Notes: generated from the letters alone by a model not told the origin. DNA of 9,900 nt from an uncultured bacterium (GCA_903835275.1 CAILMK010000624.1:1-9900); one strand, 5' to 3'; counted from the first letter of the stretch, positions 1 to 6,245 are shown. Numbers and translations are program-made.

Positions 1-177
1 TAGAGTAAGCAGGAAAACACCTGTAAATATCCACGAAATAAAATCTCCATCCGTGATCCAAGTGAGATGACCACCGCTAAAATATGCAGTAAATCCAAGA
101 AAAATACTCATGAAAAATAAAACGGAGGCCGGACGATAATATGGGTTTATGGATAGTTGGCTCTTAACTGAGTTCAT
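1..177 (-). CDS. N-terminal part of an unidentified membrane protein (runs off the left edge)
   Basis: Reading the minus strand from the ATG at 177 gives 59 open codons without a stop up to base 1, so the gene continues beyond the window. The N-terminus is polar (about 13 residues), followed by a hydrophobic stretch at about residues 17-33 (contains FFMSIFLGFTAYF), a short loop with GGHLTWITDGD, and the start of a second hydrophobic stretch (WIFTGVFLLTL). This is the pattern of an integral inner-membrane protein. A Bacteroidota-type -7 box (TACCTTTG) lies 26 bp upstream of the start, which supports the choice of ATG. I do not recognise the family and too little is visible to propose a function. 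It is divergent from the two-component system on the other side of the 178-394 intergenic region. Confidence 0.6.
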   Translation of the reverse strand, partial: MNSVKSQLSINPYYRPASVLFFMSIFLGFTAYFSGGHLTWITDGDFISWIFTGVFLLTL

Positions 178-202
178 CTGGAAGAATGGTATTTGTTTTC
201 AA

Positions 203-210
203 CAAAGGTA
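203..210 (-). promoter_or_regulatory. Bacteroidota -7 box for the left-edge membrane gene
   Basis: The minus strand reads TACCTTTG, matching the Bacteroidota primary sigma -7 consensus TAnnTTTG. It would place the transcription start at about 197, roughly 20 nt before the ATG at 177. No convincing TTG/TTTG -33 element is present at the usual spacing. Confidence 0.45.
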
Positions 211-358
211 AAATATTTTATAATAATGACTGATAATTGATGCCGAGCGGTCCTTGATAATTGTCAAATAAAACAAGTCCCCGAAAAATTGTAAGGTTAA
301 AGTGAATTGTCCATAATCATTTTTGGAAATCATTCGTATCTTGCCACTCTCAAAGGAC

Positions 359-366
359 TAAATTTG
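359..366 (+). promoter_or_regulatory. Bacteroidota -7 box for the histidine kinase operon
   Basis: TAAATTTG matches the TAnnTTTG consensus and predicts a transcription start near 372, giving a leader of about 22 nt before the ATG at 395. A TTG at 341-343 could be a -33 element, but its spacing (15 nt) is shorter than usual. The right half of the box is also the left arm of the inverted repeat at 363-381. Confidence 0.5.
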
Positions 367-381
367 TAATTCTATTACAAA
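363..381. promoter_or_regulatory. Perfect 8-3-8 palindrome over the kinase promoter (candidate operator)
   Basis: TTTGTAAT-TCT-ATTACAAA is a perfect inverted repeat with a 3-nt centre. It covers the last four bases of the -7 box and the predicted start of transcription, the position expected for a repressor operator. If transcription starts near 372, the left arm is not in the RNA, so a DNA-binding site is more likely than an RNA hairpin. No regulator can be assigned from the sequence. Confidence 0.5.
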
Positions 382-394
382 AGGCTATTTCTGA

Positions 395-1903
395 ATGCGG
401 AGACTAAGGGATATTTCCATATCTAAGAAGCTATACTTTATAGTAGGGACAATGGCAGTCCTTATTATTATTGAATTGCTCACTCTGTGGTTTGCTATTC
501 ATACCCTATCTTCTGTCCGCGCATTTGTAAACGCAGAGGGCTTATGGTCCAAGGCGCAGAAAGATGCGGTATACCAATTGCAGAAATACGAGCATTCCCA
601 TGATGAAAAAGATTATAAGGCATTCCAAATCTTTATGGCTGTCCCCTTGGGAGATCATAAAACGAGGGTTGAATTATTCAAGCCAAATCCGGATATTGAG
701 GTGGCACGCCAGGGGTTTCTGGAAGGGCGCAACCACCCGGACGATATAGATGGAATGCTCAAGCTTTTTCTGAGGTTTCATTCCATATCCTACATTCACA
801 AGGCAATTATTATATGGACGAAAGGCGATTCAGAGATCAGTGAACTCATCCCGATAGGTGAAAAACTTCATGCAGAAATAAATTCGCCTTCCCCATCCAA
901 GGAAAAGCTGGATGAGATCATCTCACAAATTGATCCGCTTAACCAGCAACTGACCAAACTGGAAGATGATTTTTCATTTACACTTGGAGAAGGTTCGCGC
1001 TGGCTGGAAAGCCTCGTTTTGGAAATATTGTTTCTGGTGGCATTAACCGTCGAGATAACAGGCTTGACCTTAAGCATTACGGTAAGCCGTGGAATAAGCA
1101 AAGGACTTAATGAGATTAACCGTGCTGCGCAGAAAATAGCCAAAGGAGACCTTGAAGAAAGAGCGAAAGTTTTTTCAAAGGATGAAATTGGTACGGCTGC
1201 CATTGCCATCAACCAGATGACGGAGCAACTCGTTTCGTACAATAAGGAAATGGAACAATTTGCGTACATAACGTCCCATGATTTGCAAGAGCCATTGCGG
1301 ACTATTTCCAATTTTTCCAGCTTGTTGAATACAAAATACAAGGGGCAGTTTGATGAAAAAGGGGAACAATATCTCGGAATTCTTTTAAAAGCTACAGGCA
1401 GAATGCAGGCACTAATCAAGGATCTGTTGGATTACTCTCTCATCGGCCATGATAAAAAGATGGAAGCCCTGGATCTAAATACCGTACTGAAAGACGTTAT
1501 CGGTGACCTTGACGGTTCCATTAAAGAAAGTAACGCAAAGATTATTGCAGCAAAGCTTCCTGTAATAAATGGTTATCGCGAAATGTCCTCCCTGTTTCAG
1601 AACCTGATCAGTAATGCTATTAAATATAGAAAGGCGGATACCCCACTTGTGATAAAAATTAATGCAGAGGAAAAGGAAAAGGAATGGCTTTTTTCTTTTC
1701 AGGATAACGGTATTGGAATTGAAAAGGAATACCTGGAGCGGATATTTATAATTTTTCAAAAACTGCATAACAGGGAAGAGTATGCAGGAACGGGGATCGG
1801 TTTATCCCAGTGCAAAAAGATCATTGAGCTCCACGGCGGTAGAATATGGGTGGAGTCTGATTTTGGAAATGGAAGCACATTTTATTTTACTATTAATAAA
1901 TGA
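395..1903 (+). CDS. Membrane sensor histidine kinase (HAMP, HisKA, HATPase)
   Basis: This 502-aa protein is an inner-membrane sensor kinase that should autophosphorylate a histidine and pass the phosphate to the response regulator encoded next to it. Membrane helix 1 is at about 12-36, an extracytoplasmic sensor region at about 37-203 and helix 2 at about 204-230. A HAMP linker follows (about 231-280, with KGDLEERAKVFSKDEIG). The HisKA H-box is YITSHDLQEP with phospho-acceptor H295, the N-box NLISNAIKY lies around N403/N407, the G1 box is DNGIGI (437-442) and the G2 box GTGIGL (465-470). The H-box and C-terminal core (FQKLH, EYAGTGIGLSQCKKI) are of the phytochrome-kinase-like type common in Bacteroidota, but no photosensory GAF/PHY domain is present. 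I cannot name the sensor domain; its WSKAQKDA and EGRNHPDDIDGM motifs look like conserved sites. The gene overlaps the regulator gene by 4 nt (ATGA), indicating translational coupling. The signal sensed is unknown. Confidence 0.93.
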   Translation: MRRLRDISISKKLYFIVGTMAVLIIIELLTLWFAIHTLSSVRAFVNAEGLWSKAQKDAVYQLQKYEHSHDEKDYKAFQIFMAVPLGDHKTRVELFKPNPDIEVARQGFLEGRNHPDDIDGMLKLFLRFHSISYIHKAIIIWTKGDSEISELIPIGEKLHAEINSPSPSKEKLDEIISQIDPLNQQLTKLEDDFSFTLGEGSRWLESLVLEILFLVALTVEITGLTLSITVSRGISKGLNEINRAAQKIAKGDLEERAKVFSKDEIGTAAIAINQMTEQLVSYNKEMEQFAYITSHDLQEPLRTISNFSSLLNTKYKGQFDEKGEQYLGILLKATGRMQALIKDLLDYSLIGHDKKMEALDLNTVLKDVIGDLDGSIKESNAKIIAAKLPVINGYREMSSLFQNLISNAIKYRKADTPLVIKINAEEKEKEWLFSFQDNGIGIEKEYLERIFIIFQKLHNREEYAGTGIGLSQCKKIIELHGGRIWVESDFGNGSTFYFTINK

Positions 1904-2313
1904 AGATGAGAAAAAAACTGAATTGCATTATGCTGGTCGATGATGACCAACTTGATAATCGTTTTCACCAGATCATTATTGAGGGCATGGATATTACGGA
2001 AATAATTCATGTCGCAGAAAATGGCTTGCAGGCAATAAAATACCTTAAACAGGAAGACCGCATCCTGCCGGAGCTGATTTTCCTTGATATAAATATGCCC
2101 AAGATGAATGGCTGGGAATTTCTGGAAGCTTACAAAGACCTTGAGGAAAGCCAGAAATCACAAATAGTAATTATGATGTTGACAACCTCCTTAAATCCTT
2201 CGGATAAGGCAAAAGCGCAAAAAATATCTGAAATTACGGGCTTCCGGGTAAAACCACTTAGTGAGGAAATGTTGACGGAGATCCTGGGAAAATACTTTCC
2301 TGATAACCTATAG
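1900..2313 (+). CDS. Single-domain response regulator (CheY/Rcp1-like receiver)
   Basis: This 137-aa protein is a receiver domain with nothing attached. The acidic pocket is D14/D15 (MLVDDDQ), the phospho-acceptor is D63 (FLDINMPKMNGW), the switch threonine lies in MLTTS (T95/T96) and the conserved lysine is K118 in RVKPL. The insert between D63 and the threonine strand (EAYKDLEESQKSQ) resembles Rcp1-type receivers paired with phytochrome-like kinases. With no output domain it must act by protein-protein contact or pass phosphate onward; no HPt or output gene is in the window. The ATG overlaps the kinase stop codon, so the two are almost certainly a cognate, co-translated pair. A second in-frame ATG at 1906 is possible. 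The stop lies only 2 bp from the stop of the convergent Fic fragment, and no terminator hairpin is visible between them. Confidence 0.93.
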   Translation: MKMRKKLNCIMLVDDDQLDNRFHQIIIEGMDITEIIHVAENGLQAIKYLKQEDRILPELIFLDINMPKMNGWEFLEAYKDLEESQKSQIVIMMLTTSLNPSDKAKAQKISEITGFRVKPLSEEMLTEILGKYFPDNL

Positions 2314-2315
2314 AG

Positions 2316-2570
2316 TTATAAATCATTTGGTTTCTCCACAAGGTCTTTCATGTACTCTACATTAAGCATTTTATGTTTAACATAGCTATCAATTTCCATT
2401 TTTTCTCCCTCAATCCTGGATGAGGCAATAGCTGAAACCGAAGTGTAAAAACTAAAAGTATCAGTGGATATTTCGGAATCTTTCAGAGCATCGAAAGTAG
2501 ATTGCAAATTTGGTGGAACTTGCGTTAGGTACTCATTTAAGAGAGTAGTTGGTATTATCTTAAGATCCAA
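2316..2570 (-). pseudogene. Truncated Fic-family protein: N-terminal domain with the SxxxEG inhibitory motif only
   Basis: The 84-codon frame reads like the N-terminal part of a Fic/DOC-family protein (Fic_N region). It has a VPPNLQSTFDALKDSE opening, then FYTSVSAIASSRIEGE, then DSYVKHK, and stops at VEKPNDL. From memory, full-length homologues continue at this point into the Fic core with the HPFxxGNGR AMP-transferase motif, which is entirely absent: the frame ends 2 bp before the convergent response regulator gene. S50-S51-R52-I53-E54-G55 fits the (S/T)xxxE(G/N) inhibitory motif of Fic proteins. The frame has no ATG start; the first usable codon is TTG at 2570, after an in-frame stop six codons earlier. 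Both facts favour a decayed remnant. However, the remaining frame is intact and a -7 box lies just upstream, so expression as a stand-alone small protein is not excluded. Confidence 0.65.
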
Positions 2571-2594
2571 GTTGATATTTGATTTTTCTTAAGA

Positions 2595-2602
2595 CAAAGA
2601 TA
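2595..2602 (-). promoter_or_regulatory. -7 box upstream of the Fic fragment
   Basis: The minus strand reads TATCTTTG, a full match to TAnnTTTG, in the 37-bp gap between the PH-like gene and the Fic fragment. It would start transcription near 2589, about 19 nt before the TTG codon at 2570. There is no clear -33 element, and the AT-rich context makes chance matches likely. Confidence 0.3.
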
Positions 2603-2607
2603 ACTTT

Positions 2608-3066
2608 TTAATGATTACGGTCGTCTCTTACTTTAATTCCGTTATCGTGTAAGGCTGATATTAATAAAGCCCAATCATTTTTTCTTAATGTTCCTGCAGG
2701 ATAAACATATGTAATATTGTCTTTTGTGGTTATGAATAAACTATCAGCCCTTTTGGATGGAGAATAAATTAAAATGCCTGATATATTTTCAATATTATAT
2801 ATTTTCTTATACCAGGTAAAATTTTGATTTTTGATTATCAAGTGTTTTTCGGATACACCGAAATAGCACATTTGCCAGGACATAAAAGAAAATAAAAATA
2901 AAAAAACCAAAAGATATATCAATGAAAGGACTAAATTGTATGGACAGATTAAACATATAATGAATAGACCGAAGATTATAGAAAAGTATGAAGCAATGCC
3001 TCTGAAAGAAGTTGTGGCATCTCCCTTGAAAAATTTAAACTCTTCTGAGTCTATATTGTCCTGCAT
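2608..3066 (-). CDS. Small two-helix membrane protein with PH-like C-terminal domain, function unknown
   Basis: This 152-aa protein has a charged N-terminus, two adjacent membrane helices at about 24-42 and 45-67 with a very short turn (CPYN), and a soluble C-terminal part. That part (YFGVSEKHLIIKN, then WYKKIYNIENISGILIY, an ITTKDN strand and a final helix LISALHDNG) has the strand order and the I-x-x-I signature of bacterial PH-like (bPH/DUF304-type) domains. The topology suggests a helical hairpin in the inner membrane with both ends in the cytoplasm. It lies 60 bp downstream of dxs on the same strand, with no terminator hairpin visible between them, so read-through from dxs is possible. 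Its DNA is noticeably more AT-rich than dxs, as is the Fic fragment after it. The domain assignment is by pattern only and no cellular role can be given. Confidence 0.75.
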   Translation of the reverse strand: MQDNIDSEEFKFFKGDATTSFRGIASYFSIIFGLFIICLICPYNLVLSLIYLLVFLFLFSFMSWQMCYFGVSEKHLIIKNQNFTWYKKIYNIENISGILIYSPSKRADSLFITTKDNITYVYPAGTLRKNDWALLISALHDNGIKVRDDRNH

Positions 3067-3126
3067 TTTTTTAATTGAGGGTTTCCATTTGCTGGTGAAG
3101 TTTCATCGTCTATAATTTATAACCAG

Positions 3127-5052
3127 CTACAAATTTACTACGCTATCTGTCTTCACTCTCACCCCCAAAACCGAACAGACAGTTTCTGCAATTCCTTCGG
3201 GGTGCAAGCCGATTTCGCGGTAGAGTTCCATAGGTTCACCGTGTTCAATGAACTGATCGGGAACGCCAATCATTTTGATAGGGGAGGTGTAGCCGTTTGC
3301 TTCGCGCCATTCAAGAATTGCACTACCAAATCCTCCTGTGATGCAGCCGTCTTCTACAGTTACCACGTTTTTGAAACGGGTGAATACTTCATGGAGAAGT
3401 TCTTCATCCAGCGGCTTCACAAAACGCATATCATAATGCGCCGGATATACTTCGTTTTCGTTGAGAATTTTCGTCGCCTTGATGACGTGATTACCTATAT
3501 GACCAATGCTAAGGATGGCAAGTTCTTCGCCATCGCAGATCATTTGTCCTTTTCCGATTGGAATTTCCCTGAAAGGTTTGCGCCAGTCCACCATAACACC
3601 TTCCCCGCGAGGGTATCGTATGGAGAATGGACCCATTCCGTCCAGTGAAGCAGTATACATTAGGTTGCGTAATTCCTCTTCATTCAGCGGTGCTGAAACA
3701 ATGAGATTCGGAATGCAACGGAAAAACGCGAGGTCAAATGCACCATGGTGCGTAGGGCCATCGGCGCCCACCAGTCCGCCGCGATCCAGACAGAATACAA
3801 CGTGCAGGTTTTGCAGGCATACATCATGTATTACCTGGTCGTACGCGCGCTGCATGAAAGTAGAATAGATATTACAGAAAGGAACCATGCCCTGAGTGGC
3901 AAGTCCGGCGGAAAAAGTCACCGCATGCTGTTCTGCAATTCCAACATCAAATGCCCTGTCAGGCATTTCCTTCATCATTATATTGAGTGAGCAACCCGAA
4001 GGCATGGCAGGAGTAATGCCAACGATCTTCGGATTTGCTTTTGCAAGTTCAACTATTGTATGACCGAAAACATCCTGGTATTTGGGAGGCTTCGGAGCCG
4101 TATTTGGGCTTTTTATAATTTCACCAGTCAGCTTATCGAATAAGCCGGGGGAATGCCATTTAGTCTGGTCTTCTTCGGCAAGTTTGTAGCCTTTGCCTTT
4201 AATGGTTTTTGCGTGAAGAAGCTTTGGACCCGGGATGTCTTTTAAATCGGTTAGAACTTTTACCAGGCGTATGACGTCATGGCCATCAGCAGGACCGAAA
4301 TACCTGAATTTGAGGCTTTCAAATATATTGCTCTGGTGAAGAAGCAGGGTTTTAACGGAGTGTTCTATTTTGGAAGCAGCGCCCTGGGCCTTGAGTTTAC
4401 CCAGCGTTCTCCATACATCATCCCTGAACTTATTATAGGTATGTGAGGTCAATAAATCTGTAAGGTAATCCCTGAGTGCCCCAACATTCGGGTCTATACT
4501 CATGGTATTATCATTCAGGATAACGAGAATGTTTGTATCAAGGTAGCCGGAATTATTCAATCCTTCAAAGGCGAGTCCTGCTGTCATGGCACCATCACCA
4601 ATTACGGCAATATGCTGACGCTTGGTATCACCTTTAAGCTTTGAAGCCGCCGCCATTCCCAATGCAGCGGATATAGAAGTAGAAGAGTGCCCCACTCCAA
4701 AAGTATCGTATTCACTTTCAGCACGTTTTGGAAACCCCGCTAAGCCGTTATGCTTGCGGTTGGTATGGAAATTATCCCTTCTACCGGTTAATATTTTATG
4801 ACCGTATGCCTGATGCCCTACGTCCCAAACCAACTGGTCATAAGGAGTATCAAATACGTAATGGATGGCAACGGTAAGATCCACCACACCAAGACTGGCG
4901 CCAAAATGGCCACCATAAACGGATACTACATCAATGATGTATTGGCGTAGTTCCTGACATACCTGAGGAAGCTGTTCAAGTGATAGCTTCTTGAGATCAG
5001 CGGGGCTATCTATCTTGGAAAGCAACTTACCCGGCTTTATATCCATTTGCAT
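3127..5052 (-). CDS. dxs: 1-deoxy-D-xylulose-5-phosphate synthase (DXS)
   Basis: DXS condenses pyruvate and glyceraldehyde 3-phosphate with thiamine diphosphate (ThDP) to give 1-deoxyxylulose 5-phosphate, the first step of the MEP isoprenoid pathway, in the cytoplasm. The 641-aa protein has the normal length and all three transketolase-type parts. The N-terminal ThDP domain has GGHFGASLG with H49, WDVGHQAYGHKILTGRR, and the Mg/diphosphate motif GDGAMTAG (D153) to N182. The central Pyr domain has the activating glutamate in GIAEQHA (E374), IYSTFMQRAYDQ (Y396, R402), CLDRGGLVGADGPTHHG (D431, H435) and RYPRG (R479). The C-terminal domain has VKPLDE and VEDGCITGGFGSAILE. Two starts are possible: ATG 5052 (MQMDIKPGKLL) or ATG 5046 (MDIKPGKLL). 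A good promoter at 5064-5095 makes the message nearly leaderless for the first and leaves a leader of about 12 nt for the second. It is divergent from the menE-like gene. Confidence 0.98.
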   Translation of the reverse strand: MQMDIKPGKLLSKIDSPADLKKLSLEQLPQVCQELRQYIIDVVSVYGGHFGASLGVVDLTVAIHYVFDTPYDQLVWDVGHQAYGHKILTGRRDNFHTNRKHNGLAGFPKRAESEYDTFGVGHSSTSISAALGMAAASKLKGDTKRQHIAVIGDGAMTAGLAFEGLNNSGYLDTNILVILNDNTMSIDPNVGALRDYLTDLLTSHTYNKFRDDVWRTLGKLKAQGAASKIEHSVKTLLLHQSNIFESLKFRYFGPADGHDVIRLVKVLTDLKDIPGPKLLHAKTIKGKGYKLAEEDQTKWHSPGLFDKLTGEIIKSPNTAPKPPKYQDVFGHTIVELAKANPKIVGITPAMPSGCSLNIMMKEMPDRAFDVGIAEQHAVTFSAGLATQGMVPFCNIYSTFMQRAYDQVIHDVCLQNLHVVFCLDRGGLVGADGPTHHGAFDLAFFRCIPNLIVSAPLNEEELRNLMYTASLDGMGPFSIRYPRGEGVMVDWRKPFREIPIGKGQMICDGEELAILSIGHIGNHVIKATKILNENEVYPAHYDMRFVKPLDEELLHEVFTRFKNVVTVEDGCITGGFGSAILEWREANGYTSPIKMIGVPDQFIEHGEPMELYREIGLHPEGIAETVCSVLGVRVKTDSVVNL

Positions 5053-5063
5053 AAATTATAGTT

Positions 5064-5095
5064 CAAAGTTACGAAAAATCAATAAAAGGGACAAA
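5064..5095 (-). promoter_or_regulatory. dxs promoter with both -33 and -7 elements
   Basis: On the minus strand, TTTG (5095-5092), a 20-nt spacer and TAACTTTG (5071-5064) closely match the Bacteroidota TTTG-N19-TAnnTTTG promoter. Transcription would start near 5058, only a few bases before the ATG at 5052. It is the best-formed promoter in the window. The -33 element lies at the edge of the heptad repeat at 5088-5115. Confidence 0.65.
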
Positions 5096-5115
5096 TGACC
5101 TGGGACACGGGACAA
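5088..5115. repeat. Degenerate heptanucleotide tandem repeat between dxs and the menE-like gene
   Basis: Four consecutive 7-bp units read GGGACAA, ATGACCT, GGGACAC, GGGACAA: three near-identical copies and one diverged copy in exact 7-bp phase. The tract lies between the two divergent -7 boxes and includes the dxs -33 element (5092-5095). It also supplies the upstream ATG (5095) of the menE frame, which is why I distrust that start. Confidence 0.55.
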
Positions 5116-5125
5116 GTGGATTGCT

Positions 5126-5133
5126 TATTTTTG
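5126..5133 (+). promoter_or_regulatory. Possible -7 box for the menE-like gene
   Basis: TATTTTTG fits TAnnTTTG and would start transcription at about 5139, right at the ATG at 5140, implying an almost leaderless mRNA. No -33 element is visible at the right distance, so this is weak. Confidence 0.3.
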
Positions 5134-5139
5134 CGGATT

Positions 5140-6210
5140 ATGGCAGTTTTAATCACTCCCGGCTTTACCAGTTCATTTTCAGAGATTTCTTTGGCAAATA
5201 ACATTCCGTTTGATGATTTTTCGCAGAAAATTGTGAAAATAATATCGGATTGGAAAGAAGGGAAGGAGTTTTCCATGCTCACTTCAGGCTCCACAGGAGA
5301 GCCCAAAAAGATCATCCTGGACCGCGAAGTAATGATGGCTTCGGCACTGCAAAGTGTACATACGTTCGGTTTGAGGAGTGATGATACTTTTTTGTGCTGC
5401 CTTTCCACAGATCATATTGCAGGATTGATGATGGTCATCCGCGCACTGGTGATCAATGCAAACCTGATCGTTATTCCGCCGGGTTCGAGCCCGTTTGAAA
5501 ATTTGCCCTTGACGATAACTTCGAATCCTACGTTTGCGGCTTTGGTTCCCATGCAGGTCGAGAATTCCCTCAATAACCAGTTATTTAAAAACCTGAAAAG
5601 GGTCATTGTCGGCGGGGCACCGGTTTCTTCAGGTCTCGAAGAAAAGATCAGGGATAGTAAAGTCCCAATGTACCAAACCTATGGTATGACGGAAACCTAT
5701 ACGCATGTTGCCTTGCGGAAACTGAATGGGGAATATGCATCAAATACGTATTTTGCATTGGAGGGAATTCATTTTACAAAAGACGAAAGGGATTGCCTGG
5801 TGATTCACGCACCAGAATTGAAAATAGCATCTTTAATTACCAACGATGTCGTGGATATCATCGATGACACACATTTCATCTGGCATGGAAGGATAGACAA
5901 CGTGATTAATTCCGGAGGAATAAAGATCCAATTGGAAAAGATTGAACGCGCTGCTGAGAATGTATTGGCGGAAGGCATTTCCCTTTTTGCAACCGGAATT
6001 AAAGATGAAAAACTTGGCGAAAAGCTGGCCATTGTAATTGAAGATGAAAAATGGAGCGATGATTTAATAAGTACACTTATTATAAATTTGCAAAAGACGT
6101 TAAGTTCCTATGAAACTCCTAAGGAATTCATTTTCGTAAAAGAGTTTAAAAGAACAGCGCTGGGGAAGATTGACAGGATAGGAACGTTGAAGAATGTGAT
6201 AATTGGGTAA
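5140..6210 (+). CDS. menE: Acyl-CoA synthetase-family AMP ligase, probably o-succinylbenzoate--CoA ligase (MenE)
   Basis: The 356-aa protein is a compact adenylate-forming enzyme. The ATP-binding P-loop is TSGSTGEPKK (48-57), followed by VGGAPVS, the adenine motif YGMTET (181-186), the ribose-binding aspartate in TNDVVD (D236), the hinge GRIDNVINSGGIKI (from 250) and the C-terminal catalytic lysine in TALGKIDR (K343). It is much shorter than general acyl-CoA synthetases, with its P-loop close to the N-terminus. That, plus the LSTDHIAGLMMVIRAL and AALVPMQV segments, is typical of Bacteroidota MenE, which activates o-succinylbenzoate with ATP and CoA in menaquinone synthesis. The frame extends up to an ATG at 5095, but those extra 15 residues come partly from a heptad repeat and look non-homologous, so I chose ATG 5140. 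No other men genes are visible, so another acid substrate remains possible. Confidence 0.8.
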   Translation: MAVLITPGFTSSFSEISLANNIPFDDFSQKIVKIISDWKEGKEFSMLTSGSTGEPKKIILDREVMMASALQSVHTFGLRSDDTFLCCLSTDHIAGLMMVIRALVINANLIVIPPGSSPFENLPLTITSNPTFAALVPMQVENSLNNQLFKNLKRVIVGGAPVSSGLEEKIRDSKVPMYQTYGMTETYTHVALRKLNGEYASNTYFALEGIHFTKDERDCLVIHAPELKIASLITNDVVDIIDDTHFIWHGRIDNVINSGGIKIQLEKIERAAENVLAEGISLFATGIKDEKLGEKLAIVIEDEKWSDDLISTLIINLQKTLSSYETPKEFIFVKEFKRTALGKIDRIGTLKNVIIG

Positions 6211-6245
6211 TTTGCTAATGTGCAAATGAATGCCGCATTTTTTTT
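6210..6245 (+). terminator. Weak hairpin and T-run in the menE/thioredoxin convergent gap
   Basis: ATTTGC (6210-6215) and GCAAAT (6222-6227) form a 6-bp stem with loop TAATGT, and eight Ts follow at 6238-6245. The stem is AT-rich and the T-run is 10 nt away, so this is at best a poor intrinsic terminator for menE. A tandem TTGCCAA heptad (6244-6257) follows directly. Confidence 0.25.

Larger units (their letters stand above)
178..394. promoter_or_regulatory. Divergent intergenic region with several candidate operator repeats
   Basis: This non-coding, AT-rich stretch separates the left membrane gene (minus) from the histidine kinase gene (plus). It carries a -7 box for each direction (203-210 minus, 359-366 plus). 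It also holds a perfect 12-bp palindrome TAAAATATTTTA (209-220), two direct copies of TGATAATTG (231-239 and 255-263; the second sits in an imperfect palindrome TTGATAATTGTCAA, 254-267), and a perfect inverted repeat at 363-381. The boxes and repeats are seen directly; any regulatory role is inferred. Confidence 0.5.

Noticed and set aside
868..1419. 183-codon minus-strand frame within the kinase gene
   Set aside because: It mirrors the codon structure of the kinase, has no recognisable domain, and every kinase motif is intact on the plus strand.
395..1903. Kinase as a bacteriophytochrome
   Set aside because: Only the kinase core resembles phytochromes; there is no PAS-GAF-PHY region or chromophore cysteine, and the input region is flanked by membrane helices.
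3130..3137. TAAATTTG -7-like box (minus) in front of the PH-like membrane gene
   Set aside because: It overlaps the last codons of dxs (GTA-AAT-TTG-TAG), has no -33 element, and could simply reflect coding sequence; not listed as a promoter.
3202..3990. Three long plus-strand open frames opposite the 3' half of dxs
   Set aside because: They lie entirely antisense to a fully conserved DXS coding region, have low-complexity or unlikely composition, and show no start signals or recognisable motifs.
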